DNA of 64,000 nt from JAQBDA01 sp963709875 (lineage in GTDB: Bacteria; Chloroflexota; Anaerolineae; Anaerolineales; UBA4823): the NCBI GenBank assembly GCA_963709875.1, contig CAVPYB010000002.1, positions 248,001 through 312,000 of the forward strand, given 5' to 3'. This document shows, piece by piece, positions 17,328 through 24,700 of the stretch. The position numbers were made by a program, and so were the translations under genes. The number at the start of each line of letters is the position of its first letter. Within the stretch, counting starts at the first letter, position 1. Under the pieces are notes generated by a model. That model was not told the DNA's origin. It worked only from the letters and a program-made list of their open reading frames with translations, and made no database searches.

Positions 17328-17855
17328 ATGTTACTGCCCCAGACGCAATTACCCTTTGATGACTATACCTGGATCATCTCCGACACCCACTTCTTCCATG
17401 AGAACATCGGTCGCTATTGCGATCGTCCGGATGGCTGGCAGGAGAAGATCATTGAAAACTGGAACCGTCTCATCCAAACTAAGGAAGTGGTCTTCCACGT
17501 TGGCGACCTGGCGTTGGGTAAGAGGGAAAACATCGAAGGCTTAGTGCCGCTGCTCAACGGCAAGCTGTACCTGATGCGCGGCAACCATGACCGGCGTAGC
17601 AACGGTTTTTATCAGCGACTGGGGATCACACTGGTACCAGATCCATATCGAATGGATCACCCCTCTGGAGGGACGCTGATCTTCTCGCACCGGCCTATCG
17701 TCCCCCTGGAACCGGGTGTACTCAATCTACACGGTCACATTCACAACAGTGTAGCTCCTGAGCTGGGAGCCAGGCACGTCAACCTATGCGTGGAGGTCAG
17801 AGATTATCGTCCATGGAGGCTTGACGAGATTTTGACATCCTATACCATCCGATAA
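17328..17855 (+). CDS. Calcineurin-like metallophosphoesterase
   Basis: A 175-residue phosphoesterase with all family motifs in order: IISDTHFFH (D-x-H), VGDLALG (GD), MRGNHDRR (GNHD), FSHRP (H) and LHGHIHN (GHxH). It resembles short phage and bacterial members with an unknown phosphodiester substrate. ATG 17328 gives a start just before the first strand. The C-terminal 43 residues have a second copy, without the rest of the gene, at 24463-24609, on the far side of the accessory island. Confidence 0.9.
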   Translation: MLLPQTQLPFDDYTWIISDTHFFHENIGRYCDRPDGWQEKIIENWNRLIQTKEVVFHVGDLALGKRENIEGLVPLLNGKLYLMRGNHDRRSNGFYQRLGITLVPDPYRMDHPSGGTLIFSHRPIVPLEPGVLNLHGHIHNSVAPELGARHVNLCVEVRDYRPWRLDEILTSYTIR

Positions 17856-17892
17856 CTCACTCCTCAACTTGCCAACAAGGAATCTCATTGGA

Positions 17893-17930
17893 TTGTCTTG
17901 TGTGACCATTAACGATATAATATGGTCACA
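17893..17930 (+). promoter_or_regulatory. Promoter and operator of the Phd/PIN module
   Basis: TTGTCT (17893-17898), 17 bases, TATAAT (17916-17921). The -10 box is enclosed by a perfect 9-bp inverted repeat, TGTGACCAT (17901-17909) / ATGGTCACA (17922-17930). This fits the self-repression normal for toxin-antitoxin modules. Confidence 0.7.
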
Positions 17931-17943
17931 ATTGGAGGTGAGA

Positions 17944-18219
17944 TTGAGCGAATTACGGGTCGGCGTGCGGGATTTGAAAGCGCGGTTGAGCGAGTACCTG
18001 CGCCAGGTCAGCCAGGGACAGACGGTCATCATCACCGATCATGGACGTCCGGTCGGTCGCCTGTCTCCGGTGGACCAACCTCTCATTGAACGGCTCAAGG
18101 CGTTGCAGGATGCCGGATTGGTCGCCTGGAATGGACAGAAGCTGAAACCGGTCACGCCAGCGGCGGTAAACCGCGGCGACCGGCAAGTCTCGGATATCCT
18201 GGTGGAGATGCGCGAGTGA
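17944..18219 (+). CDS. Phd/YefM-type antitoxin
   Basis: From a TTG start at 17944 (GGAGG eight bases before it) the product is 91 residues. The first 50 match the Phd/YefM antitoxin fold: VGVRDLKARLSEYLRQVSQG, then VIITDHGRPVGRL, forming a DNA-binding dimer. The C-terminal 40 residues would wrap the toxin. Its stop overlaps the PIN toxin start (GTGA). An upstream ATG at 17869 would put the promoter inside the gene, so it is rejected. Confidence 0.85.
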   Translation: MSELRVGVRDLKARLSEYLRQVSQGQTVIITDHGRPVGRLSPVDQPLIERLKALQDAGLVAWNGQKLKPVTPAAVNRGDRQVSDILVEMRE

Positions 18220-18644
18220 TCCTCTATCTGGATGCCAGCGCGCTGGTGAAACGCTATATCCAGGAAAAGGCTTCGCAAGATGTCAATGCCTGGATCGAGG
18301 CAGCCGATATGGTCGTGACCGGACTGATCACCCGGGTCGAGGCCGCCGTGGCGATTGCCCGCGCCGGTCGGATGAAGCTCATCACAACGGATGAAACCCT
18401 GGCTGCACTGCGCCAGTTTCGCTCGGAATGGGAGAGCTTCCATCGCTTGCCAATCACTGAGAATACGGTAATCCGTGGCGACGCCCTGGCAGTTGAGCAT
18501 AACCTCAGGGGCTATGACGCCACTCACCTGGCCTGTGCGCTGATCTGGCAGGAAACCCTGGGGAGGCCGGTCACCCTGGCATCTTTCGACGGCCAATTGA
18601 TCGAGGCGGCCAGGGCAGTCCAGATGGCTTATCTCCCTGCTTGA
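18216..18644 (+). CDS. vapC: PIN-domain toxin (VapC family)
   Basis: The 142-residue PIN-domain ribonuclease shows the four acidic positions: Asp in LYLDASALVKRY, Glu in TRVEAAVA, Asp in GYDATHLACAL and Asp in TLASFDGQLIEA. VapC toxins cut specific tRNAs or rRNA when the antitoxin is lost. It begins at GTG 18216, inside the antitoxin stop. The pair is complete and looks functional. Confidence 0.9.
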   Translation: MILYLDASALVKRYIQEKASQDVNAWIEAADMVVTGLITRVEAAVAIARAGRMKLITTDETLAALRQFRSEWESFHRLPITENTVIRGDALAVEHNLRGYDATHLACALIWQETLGRPVTLASFDGQLIEAARAVQMAYLPA

Positions 18645-18662
18645 TCAGAAATCGAGCCGCTT

Positions 18663-19190
18663 ATGCGTCAACTTAAAATTGACTTGTCGGAGCTCGAAAT
18701 GGCTTTCGACAGCTATGGTGAGATGATCTCCTACTACCTGGACCTCGAAACCGGCGAGGTGATCAGCGTCAGCGACGAGAAGCGCGGCTTGTTGGAGAGC
18801 ATCTACGAGTCCTATTACGATGATCAATCCGAGACTGTAGATTGGGTAAATGCATTCGAAAAAGAGCACGTTCCTGACTGGCAGCGCGATCAATTGCAAA
18901 ACGCTGATCGAGTCGAGGCAGGCTTTGGCGACCGTTTTATCTCCATTCCATCAGAAGGTTCGCATGAGGGTTACCGTGATATGGAAGCCTTCATTGCCAC
19001 CGTGCGCAACCGGCGTTTGCAAGAGCGCCTGGAACGCGCCATCAGTGGGCGCGGCGCTTTCCGGTATTTCAAAGATGTGCTCCTGGATTACCCCGCCGAA
19101 CGGGAGCGCTGGTTCCAGTTCAAGCAGGAGCGCTTGCACAAACGGATTCTCGACTGGCTGGAGGCGCATGGGATAACCCCTCTCCAATGA
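18663..19190 (+). CDS. UPF0158-family protein
   Basis: The 175-residue protein matches the UPF0158 pattern: LEMAFDSYGEMISYYLDLET near the start, FISIPSEGSHEGYRDMEAFI in the middle, and GRGAFRYFKDVLLDYPAERE, then RWFQFKQERLHKRILDWL at the end. The function of the family is not known to me. It starts 18 bases after the toxin gene and so may be read from the same promoter. Confidence 0.8.
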   Translation: MRQLKIDLSELEMAFDSYGEMISYYLDLETGEVISVSDEKRGLLESIYESYYDDQSETVDWVNAFEKEHVPDWQRDQLQNADRVEAGFGDRFISIPSEGSHEGYRDMEAFIATVRNRRLQERLERAISGRGAFRYFKDVLLDYPAERERWFQFKQERLHKRILDWLEAHGITPLQ

Positions 19191-19215
19191 GCATCGAGTA
19201 GAAGGATCAATAAAT

Positions 19216-20631
19216 ATGCCCAATCCATCCAACCAGATTTACCAGATCAAAGTCACCTTGGATGATACCCATCCGCCTATCTGGCGGCGCATTCAGGTGT
19301 CATCAAATACCACCCTGCTCAAGCTGCACGACATCCTGCAGATCGTAATGGGCTGGGAGGATTATCACCTGCACATGTTCACCATCGAAGGATCGATTTA
19401 CGGGGATCCTGCGGATGACGAATATGGCGACCTTGGAACTGTTGACGAAGCTAGATTTAAGCTAAACCAGGTGATATTTCGAGAGGGGCAGCGGCTCAGC
19501 TACGAATATGATTTCGGCGATAGCTGGGATCATACCCTGCTGGTGGAGAAGATCCTCCCAACACAGGAAGGTGTTCGTTACCCAATTTGCCTGAAGGGCA
19601 AGCGCGCCTGCCCGCCCGAAGACGTAGGCGGCGTGTGGGGCTATGAAAACTTCCTGGAGGCGATCGGTAACCCTGACCACGACGAACATCAGGAATACCT
19701 GATCTGGATTGGTGGGGAGTTCGACCCAGAAGCTTTCGACCTGGAAGAAGTTAATACCCAGCTGCGCAGCATGGGACGCGGCAGAAGCACCGATGCCTTG
19801 AATCCCTGGTCGAAATATGAGGATGATCTTACCGCATTGAAGTTTGACCTCGATTCACCCTGGTCAAAAACGCTTCCAGAGGAGCAACGGCAGGTTGCGG
19901 AAGAACTTCCGCTGCGTCGGGATGTGGTCGCCCTGCTAACGTACCTGCGCGATCACAAGGTCACCGGCACCCAATCCACCGGGAACCTCCCGCTGAAGGC
20001 CGTCCGCGAGATCTGCGCCCGGTTTGCCGATCCTCCGCAACTGGACGAAACCATTGGAGAGCACGTCTATCGCGTCCGCAGTGAAACCGAAGTCTGGCCG
20101 CTCCACTTCCGACACATCCTGGCAGCGGTTGGTGGCCTGGTCACGGGCGGCCCGGGCCAGCGCTGGAGACTTACGCCACTGGGGGAGCGCTTCCTGGCTG
20201 CGCCTGCTCCTTTGCAGGTGTGGCTCTTGCTGGCAACCTGGTGGACGCAAACCAATTGGGCGATTGCTGCTCCATATAGTTTCGAGGATGGCTATATGCC
20301 GCCTGAATTTACAAGGCTCGCGCTCAAACATCTGCTGGCTATTCCATCAGGGGAATCGGCTTCCTTTGAACAATTCGCCGACCGGGTGATAGAAGATTCC
20401 AAAATGGTCTGGGCAATCCAAGATCAGGACAGCGCCCGCCGTATCCTGCGCAGTATCATAGAGCGCACGGTGATCACTCCACTGGTTGATTTTGAAATTC
20501 TGCAAACAGGATACGAGCCGCACAAGACGCTTGGTGCTGACTTTCCTCAGCTTTCTACCTTACAGATCACGCCCTTCGGCAAAGGATTGGTGGAAGCGAT
20601 CCATGGTGCCATGAAGCCGGACCAGCCATGA
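19216..20631 (+). CDS. Plasmid pRiA4b ORF-3-like protein with C-terminal extension
   Basis: Residues 5-185 match the pRiA4b ORF-3 family: YQIKVTLDDTHPPIWRRIQV, then LKLHDILQIVMGWEDYHLHMF, LSYEYDFGDSWDHTLLVEKI, CPPEDVGGVWGYENFLEAI and EFDPEAFDLEEVN. The function of this family is unknown. The remaining 280 residues are an added domain, probably helical with winged-helix-like parts (LPLKAVREICARF, WRLTPLGERFLA). The stop overlaps the next gene by ATGA. The family often sits on plasmids and islands, as here between two toxin-antitoxin modules. Confidence 0.85.
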   Translation: MPNPSNQIYQIKVTLDDTHPPIWRRIQVSSNTTLLKLHDILQIVMGWEDYHLHMFTIEGSIYGDPADDEYGDLGTVDEARFKLNQVIFREGQRLSYEYDFGDSWDHTLLVEKILPTQEGVRYPICLKGKRACPPEDVGGVWGYENFLEAIGNPDHDEHQEYLIWIGGEFDPEAFDLEEVNTQLRSMGRGRSTDALNPWSKYEDDLTALKFDLDSPWSKTLPEEQRQVAEELPLRRDVVALLTYLRDHKVTGTQSTGNLPLKAVREICARFADPPQLDETIGEHVYRVRSETEVWPLHFRHILAAVGGLVTGGPGQRWRLTPLGERFLAAPAPLQVWLLLATWWTQTNWAIAAPYSFEDGYMPPEFTRLALKHLLAIPSGESASFEQFADRVIEDSKMVWAIQDQDSARRILRSIIERTVITPLVDFEILQTGYEPHKTLGADFPQLSTLQITPFGKGLVEAIHGAMKPDQP

Positions 20632-21692
20632 GCGAATCCCAGTACCACGAATGGCAGGCGGTTGACCGGGTGCTGACCCACGAAGAGCAGGATGCCGTTA
20701 ACGATCTTTCTAGCCATATTGAGGTCAGCTCCAGCCGGGCAGTGGTCACCTACCATTGGAGCGACTTCCGCCACGATCCCAAGCAGGTGCTGTTGAAATA
20801 CTTCGATGCCTACTTCTATCTGGCGAACTGGGGCAGTCTGCGGCTGATGTTTCGCTTCCCGAAAGGGCTGCTCGACGAAGCTGACATTCTCCCCTATTGC
20901 ACCGATGAGTTCATCACCTTTGAAACGATCGGCAAATATCAAGTTCTCGACCTGGACTTCAACCCCGAAGACGGCGGCTGGATGGAAGCCGACACTGGCC
21001 TCTCGCACTTTATCCGCCTGCGCGCCGACCTACTGGAAGGCGACTTTCGCCTGCTCTACCTTGCCTGGCTGAAGGCAATGACGATGTATGGCGACCCGTA
21101 TGCTGATGAAGGGTACGACAACGATGATACCAATGTCGCCGCTTACGACCGCGAACCGCCGGTTCCACCTGGATTGAAGAAACTGTCCCCACCCTTGCAG
21201 AACTTCGTCCAGATCTTCGAGATCGATTCCTTCCTGGTGCAGGCCGCCGCCGAAGAAAGCCCAGATCCTAAGAAAGCACTGAAGGTAGATTACCGCGAGC
21301 TGATCGCGCGCCTGCCGCGGGAAGAATGTGATGACTTCTTGGCGCGCCTTGCAGAAGGTGATCCCGGAGTAGGATTAGCCCTGCGCAAACGCTTGAGCGC
21401 ATTTCTACCCCAGGAACGCCCTCAGCCAGCCGGACGGCGAACCATCCGGCAATTGCTCCAGCGCGCTGAAGAGCCCGAAAACGACGAGAAGAAGCACCGG
21501 GCAGAAGCCGCCCGCCAGAAATACATCGCCGAGATGAAGGCTTTGGCGGCGCGTGAGGCAGGGGTCTGGCAGCACGTAGAAGTTCTACTGGACACCGGGC
21601 GCAAGATTGCTTCGGTTTACGATGAAGCCACGGCGTTACTGGAAAAGCTCAAACATTTATCGGAATTCCAGGATACGCAAGATGTTTTTTAG
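20628..21692 (+). CDS. Conserved unknown protein; frame continues past an in-frame TAG
   Basis: A 354-residue soluble protein, coupled to the pRiA4b gene by ATGA. It starts with HEWQAVDRVLTHEEQDAVN and HIEVSSSRAVVTYHWSDFRH, and ends in a long charged helix (EEPENDEKKHRAEAARQKYI). After TAG at 21690-21692 the same frame stays open for 27 more codons to TAA at 21774 and reads LHQLAQKYASRPSLIDRWKK. That looks like the natural C-terminus (a Q-x-Y-x-x-RPSL helix), so the TAG is probably a point change or error. No catalytic motif was recognised. Confidence 0.65.
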   Translation: MSESQYHEWQAVDRVLTHEEQDAVNDLSSHIEVSSSRAVVTYHWSDFRHDPKQVLLKYFDAYFYLANWGSLRLMFRFPKGLLDEADILPYCTDEFITFETIGKYQVLDLDFNPEDGGWMEADTGLSHFIRLRADLLEGDFRLLYLAWLKAMTMYGDPYADEGYDNDDTNVAAYDREPPVPPGLKKLSPPLQNFVQIFEIDSFLVQAAAEESPDPKKALKVDYRELIARLPREECDDFLARLAEGDPGVGLALRKRLSAFLPQERPQPAGRRTIRQLLQRAEEPENDEKKHRAEAARQKYIAEMKALAAREAGVWQHVEVLLDTGRKIASVYDEATALLEKLKHLSEFQDTQDVF

Positions 21693-21792
21693 GCGAGTCT
21701 GCATCAACTGGCTCAGAAATACGCCTCGCGGCCGTCCTTGATCGATCGCTGGAAAAAACGCGGCTGGGTTTAATCAGCCGGGGACTTAAAAC

Positions 21793-22383
21793 ATGCCTGT
21801 CACTTACACCAACCGCAAGGGGCACACATACTACTTGTGCCAGGGGTTGACGAACACTGGCAAGTTGCGCTACTACTTTGTCCGCAAACCAAAAGAAAGG
21901 TCCCCTGACCAGATTCCGGAAGGCTACAAGATCAGTGAGAGCGTCAACGGGATCGTATCACTGGTTAAAGACCGACCTCAACTCATCTTGCCACAGGAGA
22001 TTGAAAGTGTGGAGGCGTTTCTGGCTCGCCATCCCAAAGGCCGTGATTATCGCGTGGGCGTGCAGAAAAACCAGATGGTTATCTATGAACGGCTCGGACC
22101 GGACATTGATACACTGAGCGCCATATTCGGGAAGATTAGTGAATTTCAATCGGATATAGTGAAAGCGCGCCTCCAGGAACAGTTGGACAAAATGGCGCGC
22201 TTCAGCCCTATCCTGCGCATTATACTCGTTGATCAGGGGGAACGCAAATTTACAGCCGAACGCTGGAGCTATTTGGGTGATATGGATGATTGGATCGATA
22301 CCGGGGAATCAGGAAGGTTGGAAAAATTGGCCCGCCGGCTGATCCCAAAACTGGGAACCGATGATTTCTTTGAGTTGTTTTAA
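21793..22383 (+). CDS. Conserved hypothetical protein
   Basis: A 196-residue soluble protein. The N-terminus (VTYTNRKGHTYYLCQGLTNT, then GKLRYYFVRKP) looks like a small beta-rich nucleic-acid-binding-like domain, followed by a mixed region and a helical C-terminus ending TDDFFELF. No family name can be given. It follows the previous gene by 18 bases after the readthrough stop, in the same direction, and probably shares its operon. Confidence 0.6.
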   Translation: MPVTYTNRKGHTYYLCQGLTNTGKLRYYFVRKPKERSPDQIPEGYKISESVNGIVSLVKDRPQLILPQEIESVEAFLARHPKGRDYRVGVQKNQMVIYERLGPDIDTLSAIFGKISEFQSDIVKARLQEQLDKMARFSPILRIILVDQGERKFTAERWSYLGDMDDWIDTGESGRLEKLARRLIPKLGTDDFFELF

Positions 22384-22395
22384 AGTGAGGTGAGT

Positions 22396-22824
22396 ATGTC
22401 AGCACAAGGCCAATGGGTGTTCGATCCTGATTCGGGAAGCAAGAAAATCCCAGAGATTGTAAAGCGAGATATCGAACGGCGTATCCATGCAATTGCCAGC
22501 GAGCAGTTCAAGGGTAGATATAAACACCTGGATATCCGCTTTCGGGGTCAGTTTTGCTATATTGACGCCTATACCGAACCGCGGATCTCAGAAAACTGGC
22601 CGCCGCCAAATTGGCCGGAAACCAGAGATGAATATCTGGATAGGATGCGCAACACTCCTGTCCACCTCTGCCGTTTACGGTACTTCGGTAACGACCGGTG
22701 GGGTTTTGCCTTTTATACCTACAGCAACGAGAAGTACGAGCTATCCATGTATCCGAATGGTCAGTTTATCGGTACTCCGGAAGAAGCGTTTCTCACATCT
22801 GCGATGGTCTACCTGAACGAATAA
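22396..22824 (+). CDS. Conserved hypothetical protein
   Basis: A 142-residue soluble protein. Notable stretches are HLDIRFRGQFCYIDAYTEP, HLCRLRYFGNDRWGFAFYTY and ELSMYPNGQFIGTPEEAF, which suggest a beta-sheet domain. The ATG at 22396 has GTGAGGTGAGT before it. It is the last gene of the run that starts with the Phd/PIN pair. Function unknown. Confidence 0.6.
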   Translation: MSAQGQWVFDPDSGSKKIPEIVKRDIERRIHAIASEQFKGRYKHLDIRFRGQFCYIDAYTEPRISENWPPPNWPETRDEYLDRMRNTPVHLCRLRYFGNDRWGFAFYTYSNEKYELSMYPNGQFIGTPEEAFLTSAMVYLNE

Positions 22825-22883
22825 CCAGGTAGACAGCATGAGGACTCAAAAATATATTACTTGGACTTGGGCCGCTTATTCCC

Positions 22884-22944
22884 TTGCCAAAATAGAAAAC
22901 ATATCGGATAATATACAACAAATGTATATTATCCGATATGTTTT
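22884..22944 (+). promoter_or_regulatory. AbiE promoter overlaid by a perfect 21-bp inverted repeat
   Basis: TTGCCA (22884-22889), 17 bases, GATAAT (22907-22912). Arms 22896-22916 and 22924-22944 are perfect 21-base complements around the loop AACAAAT. The ATG follows directly at 22945 with no Shine-Dalgarno site. It is a likely AbiEi operator, since AbiEi represses its own promoter by binding inverted repeats. Confidence 0.75.
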
Positions 22945-23616
22945 ATGAGATACACGATCTTATCTGCCTTTGAACGCCTGCCCTACTTCACGATAGAAGG
23001 CTTCCGGCAAATTGCTGGAAACGATGCTGTCGATGATGCCCATGCACGCACAGCGCTCTATCGTTGGGTTAAAGCCGGGCATTTGATCGCCCTCAAGAAG
23101 GGGGTGTACATGCACCGCCGCTTCTATGAGCTGCACCGTCAGGATGCAGCCTTTGCACCGGCAGTCAGCACGATCCTGTTGCCCCAATCATACCTCTCGC
23201 TGGAATATGTCCTGCAGCAGCATGGCGTCCTGACGGAAATCACATACCCGGTCACGGCAATCACTATCAAAAACACACGCACGATTGTCAATTCCCTGGG
23301 AACGTTTGTTTACCAGCACATCCAGCCCGATCTATACTCCGGTTTCCAGATCATGGAAGCGTACGGCGTGCCCTATGCCCAGGCATCGGTAGCCAAAGCT
23401 TTGTTCGATTATCTCTATCTGCGCCCGCTGCCTGCGAACCTGGAGCCGCAGCGCTACAACCTGGCCGAGGATCTGCGCCTGAACTTGGATGAGTTCACCC
23501 GGGATGAGTGCAAAGAATTTGCCGAGTATGTCCTCAAGAGTGAAACGGTCCGAAAGGGCGGCGCGAAAATGCGGCGCGTACAGAATAATCTGGAGGTTAA
23601 CGTATGGCGACGCTGA
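22945..23616 (+). CDS. AbiEi-like antitoxin/repressor
   Basis: The 223-residue protein has an N-terminal winged helix (YFTIEGFRQIAGNDAVDDAH, then ALYRWVKAGHLIALKKGVYM), as in AbiEi-type antitoxins of type IV systems, and a C-terminal domain with VSTILLPQSYLSLEYVLQQH and ITYPVTAIT. It overlaps the AbiEii gene by 13 bases. AbiEi neutralises AbiEii without direct contact and represses the operon; the promoter palindrome supports this. Confidence 0.82.
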   Translation: MRYTILSAFERLPYFTIEGFRQIAGNDAVDDAHARTALYRWVKAGHLIALKKGVYMHRRFYELHRQDAAFAPAVSTILLPQSYLSLEYVLQQHGVLTEITYPVTAITIKNTRTIVNSLGTFVYQHIQPDLYSGFQIMEAYGVPYAQASVAKALFDYLYLRPLPANLEPQRYNLAEDLRLNLDEFTRDECKEFAEYVLKSETVRKGGAKMRRVQNNLEVNVWRR

Positions 23617-24449
23617 TCCAGTCTTTACAGAACGTCCTGGTTAGTAAAGATCCGCTACTCGCTCCTGAAACTAAACGCATCATCCTAAAGGAAGTCCTGC
23701 AAGCCTACGTGTTGGATTATCTCTATAACCATACCAGTTACCGCCACTTGAACTTCTATGGCGGCACCTGCCTGCATGTGGTTTATGGGCTGAACCGCTT
23801 GTCGGAAGATCTGGACTTCGATAACCAGGCCGGCCTGGAACTGGGCCATCTTGCAGCTGACTTAGCTGAGTATTTTCAAAAATCATTCGGGTATGGGGAT
23901 GCATCGGCAAAGACGCAGCGGGGCGAAGGCGGAATTTTGCGGATTACACTCAAGTTTCCGGTGTTGAATGTCCTGGATTTATCGCCTCATCCGAGTGAGG
24001 CACTGCACCTCAAGGTGGAAGTCAGCCAGCATGAACAGGTGGCGGTCATCCAGCATACGCCGGTTTTCGTCTATGGGCGCAGCCTGGTTGCGGCGCATTT
24101 TTCACTGGAGACCATGATGGCCGGGAAAATGCTGGCTTGCTTGGAGCGCAACTTCGAGCGCGGTCGAGGTGGAGTACAAATCAAAGGACGCGACTTCTAT
24201 GATTTACTGTGGTTCATGCAGCAGCGGGTTCAGCCGCTCGAAGAGAAGCTGGCCCGCGATGGTCAGCAGCATTACAGCGTTGAGTCGGCGATGCTTGCGC
24301 TGCAGGAGAAAGTTGCCCGCATTACGCCTCGCGACCTGGCGATTGACTTGCTGCCGATGTTTGAGTCTCGGCAGTACATCGAGGCCTGGTTGGAGGCTTT
24401 TCACGAGAATTTCCAGGCGCTGGTGAGAATTTATCTGGAGAAATCGTAA
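23604..24449 (+). CDS. AbiEii-family nucleotidyltransferase toxin
   Basis: The 281-residue protein has the nucleotidyltransferase motif GGTCLHVVYG followed by RLSEDLDF (GG-T...D-x-D), a second acidic strand (HLKVEVSQHEQV) and the family motif GRDFYDLLWFM near the end. AbiEii/MenT-type enzymes add nucleotides to tRNA and stop growth, aborting phage infection. The gene overlaps its antitoxin, starting just after GGAGG. It is complete. Confidence 0.88.
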   Translation: MATLIQSLQNVLVSKDPLLAPETKRIILKEVLQAYVLDYLYNHTSYRHLNFYGGTCLHVVYGLNRLSEDLDFDNQAGLELGHLAADLAEYFQKSFGYGDASAKTQRGEGGILRITLKFPVLNVLDLSPHPSEALHLKVEVSQHEQVAVIQHTPVFVYGRSLVAAHFSLETMMAGKMLACLERNFERGRGGVQIKGRDFYDLLWFMQQRVQPLEEKLARDGQQHYSVESAMLALQEKVARITPRDLAIDLLPMFESRQYIEAWLEAFHENFQALVRIYLEKS

Positions 24450-24462
24450 CACCATAATATCA

Positions 24463-24609
24463 TTTCCTGTTTTCCATCTACACGGTCACATCCATAATGG
24501 CCCGACTACTGAGTTAAAAGCAATGCATATCAACCTGGGCGTCGAGGGACGAAACTGTCACCCCTGGCGGTTTGGAGATGTTTTAACTCCTTATCTACTG
24601 TCAGTTTGA
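24463..24609 (+). pseudogene. 3' remnant of a second metallophosphoesterase
   Basis: The frame reads HLHGHIHNGPTTELKAMHIN, then LGVEGRNCHPWRFGDVLTPY and a stop. It matches the last 43 residues of the esterase at 17.3 kb (LHGHIHNSVAPELGARHVNL). The rest of the gene is missing. The two copies differ clearly in DNA, so this is a diverged paralogue or a replaced end, not a recent duplication. Confidence 0.8.
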
Positions 24610-24649
24610 TGGAAATCACGAATAGCCATTTCTCGACTGGATTCTGAAC

Positions 24650-24690
24650 TACCATGAAAATACGCCGTCACATGGCGTATTTTCATGGTA
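24650..24690 (+). promoter_or_regulatory. 17-bp inverted repeat at the DUF4143 gene promoter
   Basis: Arms 24650-24666 and 24674-24690 are perfect complements around a 7-base loop. A TATCAT -10-like box (24689-24694) sits at the right edge and the ATG is at 24701, so the message would be almost leaderless. The loop length equals that of the AbiE operator. Confidence 0.6.
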
Positions 24691-24700
24691 TCATAGTCTC

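Noticed and set aside
15555..21692. Reassignment of TAG to glutamine
   Set aside because: TAG ends several normal genes here, such as the kinase at 11749 and livF at 62864, so point changes or errors are more likely.
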